This document shows positions 23,391-35,474 of a DNA stretch of 64,000 nt, piece after piece (within the stretch, counting starts at the first letter, position 1; every line of letters starts with the position of its first letter). The position numbers and the translations under genes were made by a program. The notes below the pieces were generated by a model. The model saw nothing but the letters and a program-made list of their open reading frames with translations, was not told the DNA's origin and did not search any database. The stretch comes from Malania oleifera (Eukaryota > Streptophyta > Magnoliopsida > Santalales > Ximeniaceae): contig NC_080419.1 in NCBI RefSeq assembly GCF_029873635.1, positions 72,652,597 through 72,716,596 on the forward strand, read 5' to 3'.

Positions 23391-25336
23391 TGATCGGTGC
23401 AAAACTGCAAGTGCACAGTATCGTAATTTTATAATATAGTGATGTGAAGAGTATCGTCCTCAGAGATTGGTGTCTTAATTTTACCAAGTACCGAAATCAT
23501 ACTAATCTTGATTTTATATAGAAAGATTAATACTTTTAGAATGCGAAATTGAAATAAAGTTACTTTAAATAAACTATTTAAGGGAAAATAAAATTGGTTG
23601 CCACGTATCAAATTAATGAGGGTGAAAACTTCTAGGAAACTGATTTCACTTAGTTTTTCACTATGCTTTACTTATCTAGCCAATTCGACTTCGTTTTCTC
23701 TATTTGTTAGCAAATCTCTAAATTTTCCAAAAGCCTCTTTCAATAATCAATCAGAGCCTATTTTTGTTTATTATTTAACATAAGAATATGCAAATTAATA
23801 ACGCAAGAACGTAATAAGACCCTTGATTTTTTAATGCTACGTAAGTTCATACAAGTCTTTCGATCTCTATATTCACTTACGCTGAATTATCCAAGATCCA
23901 TCCTATAATTCTCCCTTTTGGTAGCAAATCACAAGACCAACATCATCTAATTAATGGTCAATTAATTAAATGCATTAAGCGTAGAATAACTCAAATAAAT
24001 ATCAAAGAAAACTACCTTAGATTAGCATCGAAGAGCAAACATAGTTTAAAACTAGGTTACATCGTTTCCTAGAATACAAAAAATTAGTTCATGCCGAACA
24101 TTAAATAAAAAATAAACGGTTTCACCATGCTTTCTTTTATTTGAAGAGTAGAAGACAAAAAAACACCCACAATACCACCGTTGCGCACCATGAACACCCT
24201 GAGCACCATCGTCATTCGCCACTTACCGGTTCCTGAAAAGATCTTAATTTTTCAGCGTACCACCAATCACCCTTACTGTTCGTGTGTTGTGTCTACGCAG
24301 CATCCCAAAGGAAAACCCCCTAGCTGCTCCTCTCTACGTACCCTATTTGGCTTCCTCCTCATGCGCCCCAAGAGAATTTTCCCAAAGAGCTCTGCTGCCC
24401 CCCCCCCCCCCTGTTTGGCCTCCTCAAAAATTTATTCCAAAAACCCTATTTTCCTCCACTTTTCTTTATGCCCTCACGCCCCACCTTTTTTCTTGAAGCT
24501 TCCTATCCATTCAATTCAACCCAGTGCACCACCAAGAGGATCCAGTTGCATGGCCAGGTCAAATCACTTTTTATTTTTTATTTTTTATTTTTTATTTTTT
24601 TATTTTATTTTATTTTATTTTCTTGTTTCTTCTCCCCTTTTTTTTAGCGCATAATCCCTATTTTGACCCTCCTACAACCCGTAACTCTCAAAGCTCAAAA
24701 CATGAAAATTGTAGTGAATTTTCTCAAATTTTCACAACATTTTGTATTATCTCGATCGGAGCTTGGATGAGAAAGTTATGCTCAGATTATAAAGTAATGC
24801 TGAAATAGTCCATAAAAACAACATATGATAACTTCGCATCCGATTTCGACTTTGATGAAGTTAGTATTTCTCAAAATGAAAAACATGAAAGTTGTATAGG
24901 GTTCTCTTAGCTTTTTATAACATTTTTAATCATCTGAATTAGAGGTTGGCTGAGAGAGTTACGCATAAATTATGAAGTAGTGTGGAAAACGGCTTCTCTT
25001 TGCGTGCATGGCTTGGCTTCCAAAAATTATCCTTTAAATGTTCATGAAAATCCCGGATGCTCACTGTCTTGATTTGGACTCTGCTTCACGTATACGATAA
25101 CTCTCCATGCTTATGACCCGCGTACATTTTAATCTCGGATTTAATATTCAAAAATTATCCTGGAATAATAAAACACGAGTGTCCATAAATGTTCGGCAAC
25201 AAATAGGGTAATTATCTTAAAATTATTGGGCGAGCTCAATGATTAAAATATTAGACAACATCGGGCATTTAATTAAGATTATAATCTTTAATGCATGAAT
25301 TTAAATGCCTAATTACGCAATTTTGATGCGTAATCA
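23391..25336 (-). mobile_element. Athila-like 3' LTR
   Basis: Matches 37218-38530 over both ends: it starts TGATCGGTGCAAAACTGC and ends gatgcgtaatca. It is about 630 bp longer because the other copy lacks the segment between about 23637 and 24262. A complement polypurine tract (accccccaacta) follows at 25337. The proline-rich frame at 24181-24654 is LTR sequence, not a gene. Confidence 0.85.
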
Positions 25337-25575
25337 CACCCCCCAACTAGCGTTTTGTTAGTCTCTAGCAAATAACGTGAATGCAATCTAGGGTGGTGGC
25401 ATATCAATTTCAGTGAATGAACACATATGCAACACAACCATACCTTTTCATATATAGGAATATCACCAAATTACACACAAGCTCAGTCATATTCCAAAAT
25501 TAACCAGCAATTTTGAAGCAGGTCACTTATACAAGTTTCATCATTTTATAGCCATTAAGAACAGTATACTTCTAA
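25337..25575 (-). mobile_element. Athila-like internal 3' end
   Basis: Noncoding sequence between the polypurine tract of the Athila-like element and the inserted gypsy LTR. It begins with a G-rich tract on the minus strand (tagttggggggt). Confidence 0.65.
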
Positions 25576-26504
25576 TGACCTCAAAATTTATATCATTTTT
25601 TTCATATTATATATATATTAACTGTTCTAATACCCTCTGCTATGAAACTCGAGCCTTAGCAGGCACCGGGGTAATCTTGTATACAGTATTCATACCTACG
25701 CAGCGAAAACATAAACCATACATCCATACATACTATACAATACCAGAGTTCAATACATTCAGACCATAGTCATATAAAACAACTCCCTCCAGTATCACCT
25801 ATCCCAAAAATACAAAACTCAATCACAAACTCACCCTAAAACCAGGGCTATCAAGAAATCACTCTATCTGCTAGCTTGATCTGCTCGCCTAGCTGGCTCA
25901 CCTGAAAATGGTAAAATAATAGGGTGAGACGACATTTAGTAAGTGAAAATATGCTATTACTAGTGTGTGGCGACCGAGTTGTAAAACTATAATAATAGCA
26001 TGTAAAACTGCATGATCTAGTAAATCTGTAAAACATATATATCACATGTATAGTAGCTTAAAATATATGTATCATCTGAACTTTCTATCATTCATACTGC
26101 TAATATCATAATATATACAATAAAAGTTGTAAAACTGTATACATAAACATAACTGTGCTTTATCCCTGGAACTCTGTATGTCATGATTTGACCCCTCATG
26201 ACAGGGTTGTGCAGCCCGTAGGCGGGACTTAATCTGATTGGCCCTCCAGATAAGTCATCATACTCTACACTACCTTAACTCGACCAAACTGCATCCACTC
26301 CTAAGCTCGAGACTGGCTGCTACCTCGTCAAACTGGCCCCCTCAACCCAGCGAACTGGGGAGCTACATCCTCTCTGAGCATAATTTGACGGTACCCACAC
26401 ACTATTTGAGATATGTGGTTGCACTCTATTTATATTAGCAACGGTACCGTGCTTTGTATTCAGTATCTGTATCTGTCTGTAATCATTCCTCAGGGATCTG
26501 ATTC

Positions 26505-26549
<45 letters not shown>

Positions 26550-27214
26550 GTATATACTCTTTTGTTGTTTTCATCATGTTTCAAAAATTACCATAACGCT
26601 ATCTTTCTGTACTGTAAATTTTGTAATCTCTGTATTCTATATCTGTAGCATCTTGATGCTATTTCTGTATATCTGTCTATAAAATATATATCTATATACT
26701 CTATCTGTATACTCTGAATGTTATGGTAATAGGAAACATGGCATACTGCAAATGCTATATATGATGATATGAGTAAAACTATAATATACTATTCTAGATA
26801 AACATCTGTAATATACTGAGCTGCATAAAACTATAACATACTAATTTGAGTTAACATTTGTATACTATATATGTATATATATCTGTTTTGTGAAACTATT
26901 TGCATAAAAGTTGTATATATACGTATATCTGTCTGTATAATCCCTGTGAATATCTGGCTATATCTGTATGTTCTGTATAACTTCATATACTGAAAAAACT
27001 ATATAAAGTTCTACATCAAATATTATCTACTCAGGCCACACATATTTTAAGAACACATTCTGAAAAAATTACATAATAACTGGTATACATACGTGTTGGA
27101 AAAATTTCTATTAACATATTCAAATTTTCTAGCATAGCATATTTTCCTTACCTTATCTCTAAAAAGTCTCTACTGTACTCTAGCCCTATACCCACAAGGT
27201 TCTTCACTCAACAC
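25576..27214 (-). mobile_element. Gypsy LTR inside Athila, left portion
   Basis: The complement of this segment matches the 3' three quarters of the LTR at 10262-12387, starting from TGACCTCAAAAT (compare attttgaggtcgttata at 12371). It shares gggttgtgcagcccgt at 26205-26219 and ttagcaacggtaccgtgct at 26435. A (TA)n run lies at 26507-26545. It resumes at 33933 beyond a copia element. Confidence 0.85.
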
Positions 27215-28995
27215 TAAAATTAGGAATAGCTTCCCAAGAGGGGGGGGGGTGAATTGGATTTTTAAAATTATTTCAAGTTTAATTCTTTGTTGTATATTAA
27301 TAATCACAACAAGTGAATACAAAAACAATTCAACCACAACCAATCAACAAGATAATCAAAATTTTGTTCTTTGCAACAATAGCCCTGTAATAAATTGTAA
27401 AGCACGCTGAATTTATGTAAGCCCTATGTTTATTCCAAACTCACAATTCTTCTTTGTATTTAGCTTTTAAACAAACTTTCAGATTAATAAGTTTAGGACA
27501 ATCAACCAACGTAGTCCCTTTTGGTTTTCACAATCAATATTGATCAAGCCAAAAAAAATTATCCTTCGGTCTATTTAACAACCATACACTTAGAATTAAC
27601 AATTTAAAGCATACACGCAGGTTGTAAGTATTACTGAAAAATAAAGAGTAAGGAAGAGAAGAGAGACACAAGGTTTTACGAGGTTCAGCTTATACCCAGC
27701 CTACGTCCTCACCTTTGAAAAACCACCAAAGGATTCACTAATTCAATTCCGTTGACGGGTGGAACAATACCGATTACAATCACTCCTTCCGTTAGGCTAG
27801 AGCCCACCTCTCCAAACGATATTCCCTCATTTGGTCCAACGATTCTATAGCCCTGAATCATCTATGAATAAGAACCAAGATAGAGAAGAGTTTGTGTACA
27901 AGAAAACATTCTCATAGCAAAGTAGGTTAGTAGTACAACATTCAGCACAATAATACTTCAAAGTAATTCAAATATAAAAGAATTTGAAACTTAGTACTCA
28001 ATATAGATCACCAAGTATCTTCTAAAATTTGAAAGATTCTAACTTTGAAGGCTTTACTTCAGAGTTTGAATCAATAGCAATTTAGTAGTTGAACACAAGA
28101 GAGTGTGAGAGCCTTTTTGAGAACTTTGATTGTTGAAAATTTCTTAGTGTATAAAATCTTTAAAGTTTAGGGCTATTTATAGATGTTTAAAAGTAATTCC
28201 TTGCCCCCAAAGTTTCTTTGAAGTAGTTTCCAAGTTTTTCAAAATAATAAGTGTCCAAAAACTTCATTAAAAAAAATCTTCCCATTGAGAGTTTTTAAGC
28301 CAACGTTCGAACGGCAGTTGCCTGCCACGACTTTGCAGTTGTTTGTCATAGAACAAACTCACAATACAGAACACTAGCAATCGCCTGCGAGAACCAAGGC
28401 AGTCGCTTGACAGGACCACCCAGGCGCCTAACATGTTCAAGCAGTTGCCTGACATGCTACTGTCTCTTTGAAAAATTCTTCACTTAATTTGGCAGTCGTC
28501 TGGCCCTTCTGTTTTTCAAAAACTCTTTTTTTTTAAAAAAACCTTTCTTTTCATTGATTTTAAAAACATCCTTTAGAGTTTCCTTAAGAATATATTTTTG
28601 AGTTTCTTTTGATTTTATGAGAGCTTCAAATCAATTTATACTTGAAATTAACTTGAAGTACTTACATTCAAAACATCCTTAAAATTAATCCTTTGATCTT
28701 CAAGTAAGTTCTTATTCTTCCATCATCTTTGAGTTTTCGATCTTTTCTTTGAGCTTTCGTCAAATTATCTTTAATCCTCATGCTCTCATGATCTACAAGT
28801 TTTATCTTTAAATCCATTTTTGAATCCATGTTTCAAGCTTCATATTGATCATCCTTCTTTGAAATATAAGTTTTCATGAATTCTTTAATCTTACATTCAT
28901 CATTGAGTCCTGAAAATACATCACTTAAATAAAGCATGTTAAGTTCTACTTATTTGTTAGCATCAAAATAAGAGTTAAGCCTTGTAAGGTCAACA
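27215..28995 (-). mobile_element. 3' LTR of gag-only copia element
   Basis: Pairs with 32162-33932. The minus-strand start TGTTGACCTTACAAGG is preceded by a polypurine tract; the plus-strand left end TAAAATTAGG is a mutated TG terminus. AACAC at 27210-27214 equals AACAC at 33933-33937, a perfect 5-bp target duplication. The two LTRs are near identical apart from small indels. Confidence 0.95.
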
Positions 28996-30233
28996 ATCTC
29001 CCCCTTTTTGATGATGACAAACAAGAAGTAAAAATTGAAGTGAGCCTTAAAAACACTCCCCTTTTCAATAAGCATCATCTTAATAATATTTGCAAGAAGC
29101 TTCATCACTATCAATTTGCAATACTATGCTCAATTTTTGCTTTAAAACTTCTCCCCCTTTTGACATCCATCAAAAAGAAAAAAAAATGATTAAGTTCAAG
29201 TAAGATCACATGTTGAGCATATCATCAAACATATGAACACACTCAATTTATTATTTTTCAATATAGCATGTGTAGTGTGTTATAACATTCAAGTATATGA
29301 GTTGTAACTTCATTACTTAAGGCTTTTTCCTTTAGACAATATTCAAGATTTTCAATTATTGATTTTATGATACCGATTTAAAATTGAATTCATGATACCA
29401 ATTGAAAATTTAATTCATGATACCAATTGAAAATTAATATCAATTGAAAATTTAATTCATGATAAATTGAAATTAATTTGATGGTTTTTTATTTTACCAA
29501 TTTAAAATTTAATTCATGATATCAATTAATTAATGATTCATGACACTCCCCCTGAATTCAATACATTCAGTTTTGTTATTAACTTTGCTTTTATCATCCC
29601 ATGTAAAATATTGAAGCATATCATGTATCAAATATCAATATCATGCTAAGATCATCAATGTCACATTATGCTCATAGACATAATCATGCTCATAAATAAT
29701 TTGACTTTGTGATACCAAGTGAACTTTTAAATTTGATATCTATTGAAAATTTTAACATGTGAAACCAAAAATACTTTATAGATACCAAAACTTAATACCA
29801 CATAATGTATAGCTCATGGATACCAATACAACTACTATATCTTTCATAGCTCATAGATAAAGAGCATTCATGTGATTCATTTAAAATCATGCATGTTCAA
29901 GAATTATCCTTATATAAAAAATTTATGCTTAAGTTCAATAATCTCATTCTCAATTTTCAACATAGTGAGCAATACTTTTCAATATAAATCAAGTCAAGTT
30001 AATTAATACACATGTAGCATATAGCATATCAATACATCACATGTAGGCAAGTAAGCATGTAGCATGTAACATCAAGGCGCTTATATAATAAGCTTAGATT
30101 TGATATTTTCTTTATATTTTCTTACGTTAAGCCTTGTAACAAGTCATCCTATGATTTTGGCCTACAATGCCATTTTCTATTTTATATATGTGTGAAGTCA
30201 TTATTTCATTTTTGGTACCCATATTTTCTTGGG
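28996..30233 (-). mobile_element. Noncoding 3' internal region of copia element
   Basis: Contains the minus-strand polypurine tract aaaaagggggagat (28996-29010) and a second similar tract near 29150. Imperfect AT-rich tandem units of about 25 bp built on aattcatgataccaattgaa lie at 29365-29545. No integrase, reverse transcriptase or RNase H can be read, so pol is missing. Confidence 0.8.
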
Positions 30234-32104
30234 TCAAAAGGATTTTTCAAGGGAGGTTTCTTTTATTTTCCATACTTGTTTGGTTTTAACACCTTTCCTC
30301 TTAAACGGACATTCAAACTTTATATGCCCCTTTTTCTTGCATTGATAGCATATGGTGTTTGTGTAGGCATTAGAAGATGTGCAAGTATAGTCTTTGGATT
30401 CTTTTGAGAAATATCCCATGTAAGAATTCTTTTTCATTTTATTTTCAATTCCATTTAAACCAATGCCTTCTTTATTTAGAGACATTCTTTGTAAGCCAAT
30501 CATCTTATCAAGGTTTTTCTTTCCTTTTGTGAAGTTGTAAATAATTTTATCCTTATCTTTGATTTGATTCTTGAGATAATTTAAGTTTATGTCTTTTTTT
30601 GTTATCAACATTCTTTAATGATTTCTCTAATTCTAGAGATAATTTTCTGATTCTATCCTCTAATTCAGAAATATACATATCTTTCTCATATATGGTAGAG
30701 GATAAAGATCGAAGGTCTTCTATCATTTGGTCATTCTTGCTTTTTAGTTTGTCAATTTTCAAGTTGTTTTCTTTTTCAGCAAGATTTTTGGATTCTATTT
30801 CTTTTATTGCTGATTCATACTTATGTTCTAATTGCTTGAGTTTTGAGTCTTTGTCTCTTTCAGCATTCTTTAGGAATTCTAACTCTTTCATTAAACTTTC
30901 ATTCTTATTCTTCAATGATGTGTTTTGTTTATTTGATTTCATCAGCATCTTATGTACTTTAAATAGATCATTTTGAAGTTTATCATAAGATGACATACCC
31001 TCATCACTTGATTCATCACTACAAGAATTATTTGAAAATTTAGTTGAGGAGCTTTCTTCGTTATCCCATGCCATAAAGCACGTGTAAGCAACCTCTTGGT
31101 CACTTATTTCATTCTCCGAACTACTTGTAGTATCCCAAGTAGTGGCTTTCATGGCCTTCTTGTTTTTCTTTTTAGACTTTTTCTTTAATAGTGGACATTT
31201 CGGTTTTAAAAGTCCAGCTTTATTGCAATTGTAGCATTTAGGAGTTTTATTCTTTGATTTCTTTTTGCTGATATCTTTTTTTTCTGATTCGGAGTCTTGA
31301 TTTCTTTTTTTGAATTTGTTTCTCCTTCTTAGTATCCTTACTAGTTTTTTAGATATGAAGGCTTCTTCATCTTCATCCATTTCACTACTTGAGTTTTCTT
31401 CTAAGGCTTTAAAGGCTATTGTTTCTTGGGCTTTGGTTTTCCCACTCTTTTCATTCATTTCCATTTCATATGTGAGAAGAGAACCTATAAGCTCATCTAA
31501 GGATGTATTTTTCAGATTTCTACCTTCCGTGATAGTAGTAGCCTTTGGTTCCCATATGGAGGGAAGGCCTCTTAAAATTTTTCTTATCATCTCATAAGTA
31601 GTGTAAGTTTTTCCTAAGGCATTTAGGGAATTTATTATATGAGCGAACCTAATATACATGCTGGATATGGATTCATTCGGGTTCATTTTAAATGCTTCAT
31701 ATTTGTTTGTGAGCATATCAACCCTATTATCCCTAACATCCATTGTTCCTTCATATGTTACTTCTAGCTTATCCCATATCTCTTTAGCTGATTTGCAAGC
31801 CATTACTCGATTAAATTCATTAGCATCTAAAGCACAATATAACACATTCATAGCAAGCACTAACTTGTAGCATCTTATGGTCTAAGTCTTTCATATCCTT
31901 CTTTTCCTTAGGGATCTGTTTTCCATCTACTAATTTGGTAGGAATTATATCACCATCCGTGAAAACCTCCCAAACTTTCCAATCCATGGTTTGGAGAAAT
32001 ATTTGCATTCTCTTTTTCCAAAAAGTATAGTTGTGTCCACAAAAAATAGGAGGACTAGTTGAAGATTGTCCCTCTCCAAAGGGAGTTACGCCTAATTGAG
32101 CCAT
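30234..32104 (-). pseudogene. Copia gag (SIRE-like), frameshifted
   Basis: Starts MAQLGVTPFGEG at 32104, 58 bp from the LTR. The first frame ends near 31820, then a 435-codon frame (31860-30553) carries the UBN2-type capsid region (EIWDKLEVTYEGT, LRGLPSIW), a zinc knuckle CYNCNKAGLLKPKC in which the usual histidine is leucine, and a long coiled coil (residues about 280-430). A third frame (30611-30234) adds an intact knuckle CYQCKKKGHIKFEC. Two frameshifts separate what looks like one protein of about 600-700 residues. No pol follows. The two-knuckle, coiled-coil layout resembles SIRE/Maximus gag. Confidence 0.85.
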
Positions 32105-32147
32105 TTAGATCTTTTTATAGCTACTAATTAAGATTTTCTATAGCCCC

Positions 32148-32159
32148 GCTTTAATACCA
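32148..32159 (-). other. Primer binding site of copia element
   Basis: GCTTTAATACCA is the complement of TGGTATTAAAGC, a two-mismatch version of the initiator-Met tRNA primer site, two bases inside the 5' LTR boundary at 32162. Confidence 0.8.
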
Positions 32160-32161
32160 AT

Positions 32162-33932
32162 TGAAATTAGGAATAGCTTCCTAAGACGGGGGTGAATTGG
32201 ATTTTTAAAATTATTTCAAGTTTAATTCTTTGTTGTATATTAATAATCACAACAAGTGAATACAAAAAAAATTTAACCACAACCAATCAACAAGATAATC
32301 AAAATTTTGTTCTTTGCAACAATAGCCCTATAATAAATTGCAAAGCACGCTGAATTTATGTAAGCCCTGTGTTTATTCCAAACTCACAATTCTTCTTTGT
32401 GTTTAGCTTTTAAACAAACTTTCAGATTAATAAGTTTAGGATGATCAATCAACGTAGTCCCTTTTGGTTTCCGCAATCAATGCTGATCAAGTCAAAACAA
32501 ATTATCCTCCGATCTATTTAACAACCATACACTTAAAATTAACAATTTAAAGCATACACATAGGTTGTAAGTATTGAGTAAGGAAGAGAAGAGAGACACA
32601 AGGTTTTACAAGCTTCGGCTTATACCCAGCTTACGTCCTCGCCTTTGGAAAACCACCAAAGGATTCACTAATTCAATTCCGTTGACGGGTGGAACAATAC
32701 TGATTACAATCACTCCTTCCGTTAGGCTAGAGCCTACCTCTCCAAACGATATTCCCTCGTTTGGTCCAATGATTCTACAACCCTGAATCATCTATGAATA
32801 AGAACCAAGATAGATAAGAGTTTGTGTACAAGAAAACACTCTCACAGCAGAGTAGGTCAGTACAACATTCAGCACAATAATACTTCAACGTAATTCAAAT
32901 ATAAAAGAATTTGAAACTTAATACTCAATATAGATCACCAAGTATATTCCAAAATTTGAAAGATTCTAACTTTGAAGGCTTTACTTCGGAGTTTGAATTA
33001 GTAACAATTCAGTCGTTGAACACAAGAGAGTTTAAGAGTATTTTTGAGAACTTTGATTGCTGAAAATTTCTTGGTGTATAAAATCTTTGAAGTTTAGGGC
33101 TATTTATAGATGTTTAAAAGTAATTCCTTACCCCAAAAGTTTCCTTGAAGTAGTTTCCAAGTTTTTCAAAATAATAGTGTCCAAAAACTTCATTAAAAAA
33201 AATCTTCCCATTGAGAGTTTTTAAGCCAACGTTCGAATGGCAGTCGCCTGCCACGACTTGACAGTCGCCTGTCATAGAACAAACTCACAACACAGAACAC
33301 TGGCAGTCGCCTGGCATGACCACCCAGGCGCCTGGCATGTTCAGGTAGTCACCTGGCATGCTACTGTCTCTTTGAAAAATTCTTCACTTAATTTGGCAGT
33401 CACCTGCCACAATAGGACAGTCGCCTGGCCCTTCTGTTTTTCAAAAACTTTTCCTGTTTTTTTTTTTTAAAAAAAACCTTTCTTTTCATTGATTTTAAAA
33501 ACATTCTTTAGAGTTTCCTTAAGAAATATATTTCTGAGTTTCTTTTGATTTTATGAGAGTTTCAAATCAATTTATACTTGAAATTAACTTGAAGTACTTA
33601 CATTCAAAACATCCTTAAAATTAATCCTTTGATCTTCAAGTAAGTTCTTGTTCTTCCATCATCTTTGAGTTTTTGATCTTTTCTTTAAGCTTTCATCAAA
33701 TTATCTTTAATCCTCATGCTCTCATGATCTTCAAGTTTTATCTTTAAATCCTTTTTTGAATCCATGCTTCAAGCTTCATATTGATCATCCTTTTTTGAAA
33801 TATAAGCTTTCATGAATTCTTTAATCTTGTATTCATCATTGAGTCCTGAAAATACATCACTTAAACAAAACATGTTAGGTTCTACTTGTTTGTTAGCATC
33901 AAAATAAGATATTAAGCCTTATAAGGCCAATA
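32162..33932 (-). mobile_element. 5' LTR of gag-only copia element
   Basis: 1771 bp, boundaries TGAAATTAGG (left on plus) and ggccaata (right, mutated CA). Contains CAGTCGCCTGGCATG-type short repeats at 33238-33425, also in the other LTR (28312-28500). Flanked on the right by AACAC. Confidence 0.95.
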
Positions 33933-34375
33933 AACACCCTTAAAACGACATTCCCCAGAACAAAATATCAGTATTTTCTTACCTACAACATTTCTTATAA
34001 CTACACAAAAAGCAGATTCTGAATAAAACACCTTATCTTGAATTTGGGACGAATTCCAAACCTCTTCCACCAATGATCCGCTCCAGTAGACTTGCAGAGA
34101 ACTTCGTCAAGAGCGTCGTGGTGGCTTCGGATCTTCAATCTAGTGAGCAACGGACCCGAAATCGAAGAGAGAAGGAGGGAGAGGCGTTTAAATAGAGAAA
34201 AAGGGTTTCTTGCGCTAAATTTTCATCAAAAATCTGGGTTTTCACTATTTATAAGGCCATATTCGTCGAAGAGATACGTCACCTCGTCAACGAGTCCTTA
34301 AGTAATTTCGTCGACAAACCCTACCTCCACGTCGACGAAATTCAGACTGTCCAAAAACCCCTTTCGGTACAACTG
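33933..34375 (-). mobile_element. Gypsy LTR inside Athila, right portion
   Basis: Continues the LTR of 25576-27214; the complement runs through caatactgatattttgttctgg-like sequence into the CGTCGACGA-rich promoter region and the complement of a TATA box (cttataaatagtg at 34241-34253). It stops at about 34375, lacking roughly the first 225 bp of the LTR compared with 10262. Confidence 0.8.
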
Positions 34376-34620
34376 AAGTATACTAGCTCAGAATGCTTTT
34401 CAAAGAATTGGCTATTGGCCTAGTCCACATACCAACTATATGGTATGATAACATTGGGGCAATTGCACTCACTTCAAATCCGTTGTTCCATGCACGAACG
34501 AAGCACGTAGAGATTGACTATCATTTTATTCGGGAGAAAGTATGCAACAATGATATTAAATTCCAACATATCTCAACCGTGAATCTAATTGTCATGCCAC
34601 TTCTTAGTCCGCTCTTTGTA
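34376..34620 (+). pseudogene. Copia RNase H C-terminal fragment
   Basis: Encodes LLFKELAIGLVH, IWYDNIGAIALTSNPLFHART and KHVEIDYHFIREKV, the conserved end of Ty1/copia RNase H (the D in WYDN and the H in HxRTKHIEIDxH context are visible). It lies in opposite orientation to its neighbours and both ends are cut. Origin of the fragment is unknown. Confidence 0.8.
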
Positions 34621-34797
34621 GATTTTTGCATTTTCATACGCATCACCTGAGAATGCATAGCGAAGATGCTCGGGGAATTGCTTCAACTTTGGAGATATAG
34701 GTTACTGCATCTTTTCTTTAGAGATTACAGAATCTGTCTTTGGTACCATAGGTTCTAGCCTCCCCACACACTGATGTGTTGCAATCTGCTATAAGGA

Positions 34798-35370
34798 TCA
34801 TTCTAGGTGATCAGATAGTACATCTTTTTGAAAGGTTTTTTCTACACCTTGTTGAATGATATCTACCCGAAAGCAAGTGCTTGGAACTTCTGGGAATCTC
34901 ATGTCTTGGTAGATGTTGAACATAACCTCTTTCTTATCCACTTTCAATGTTAACTCACCCTTTTGAACATCAATTAAAGCCCTTCCAGCGGCCAAGAATG
35001 GTCGGACAAGAATTAGTGGGACTTATTGGTCTTCCTCCATATCTAACACCACAAAATCAGCAGGAAAAATGAATTTGTCCACCTTTACCAATACATCTTC
35101 TATGATTCCACGTGGATACTTGATGGATCGGTCTGCTAGTTGCAAAGAAATGGCTGTTTGTTTCATCTCTCCAAATCCCAATTTCCTACAAACAGAAAGT
35201 GGCATAAGATTAATGCTGGCACCAAGATCACATAAAACTTTATCAAAAAATGAATTTCTAATAGTGCAAGGCAAAGTAAAACTCCCTAGATCTTTTAATT
35301 TTTGAGGCAATTTCTTTTGAAAAATAGCACTACACTCTTTAGTAAGCTTCACTGTTTCAAACTCCTCCAA
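34798..35370 (-). pseudogene. Athila-like protease region
   Basis: Reads LPCTIRNSFFDKVLCDLGAS then INLMPLSVCRKLGFGEMKQT, LADRSIKYPRGIIEDVLVKV and, after a frameshift near 35010, AAGRALIDVQKGELTLKV. This is the characteristic protease of the Athila/Tat lineage, with CDLGAS at the active-site position (these proteases often read DLGAS). Reverse transcriptase that should follow is missing where the gypsy LTR and copia fragment lie. Confidence 0.85.
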
Positions 35371-35474
35371 CCTTCTTTTTTTTTTTGTTTTTTGAAATGA
35401 TATCCTTCAAGAATTTGACATAATTTGGCATTTGTTCCAAGGCATCTGTAAAAGGAATATTTATGTGAATTTTC

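Noticed and set aside
24181-24808. Proline- and phenylalanine-rich open frames
   Set aside because: They lie in the Athila-like LTR, have no homologous protein features, and the matching frame in 37425-37912 is not conserved.
30599-30976. 125-codon plus-strand frame
   Set aside because: Antisense shadow of the copia gag coiled coil.
33237-33470. Repetitive frame with VACH/AWH words
   Set aside because: Translation of short cagtcgcctggc repeats in the copia LTR, present in both LTRs, not protein-like.
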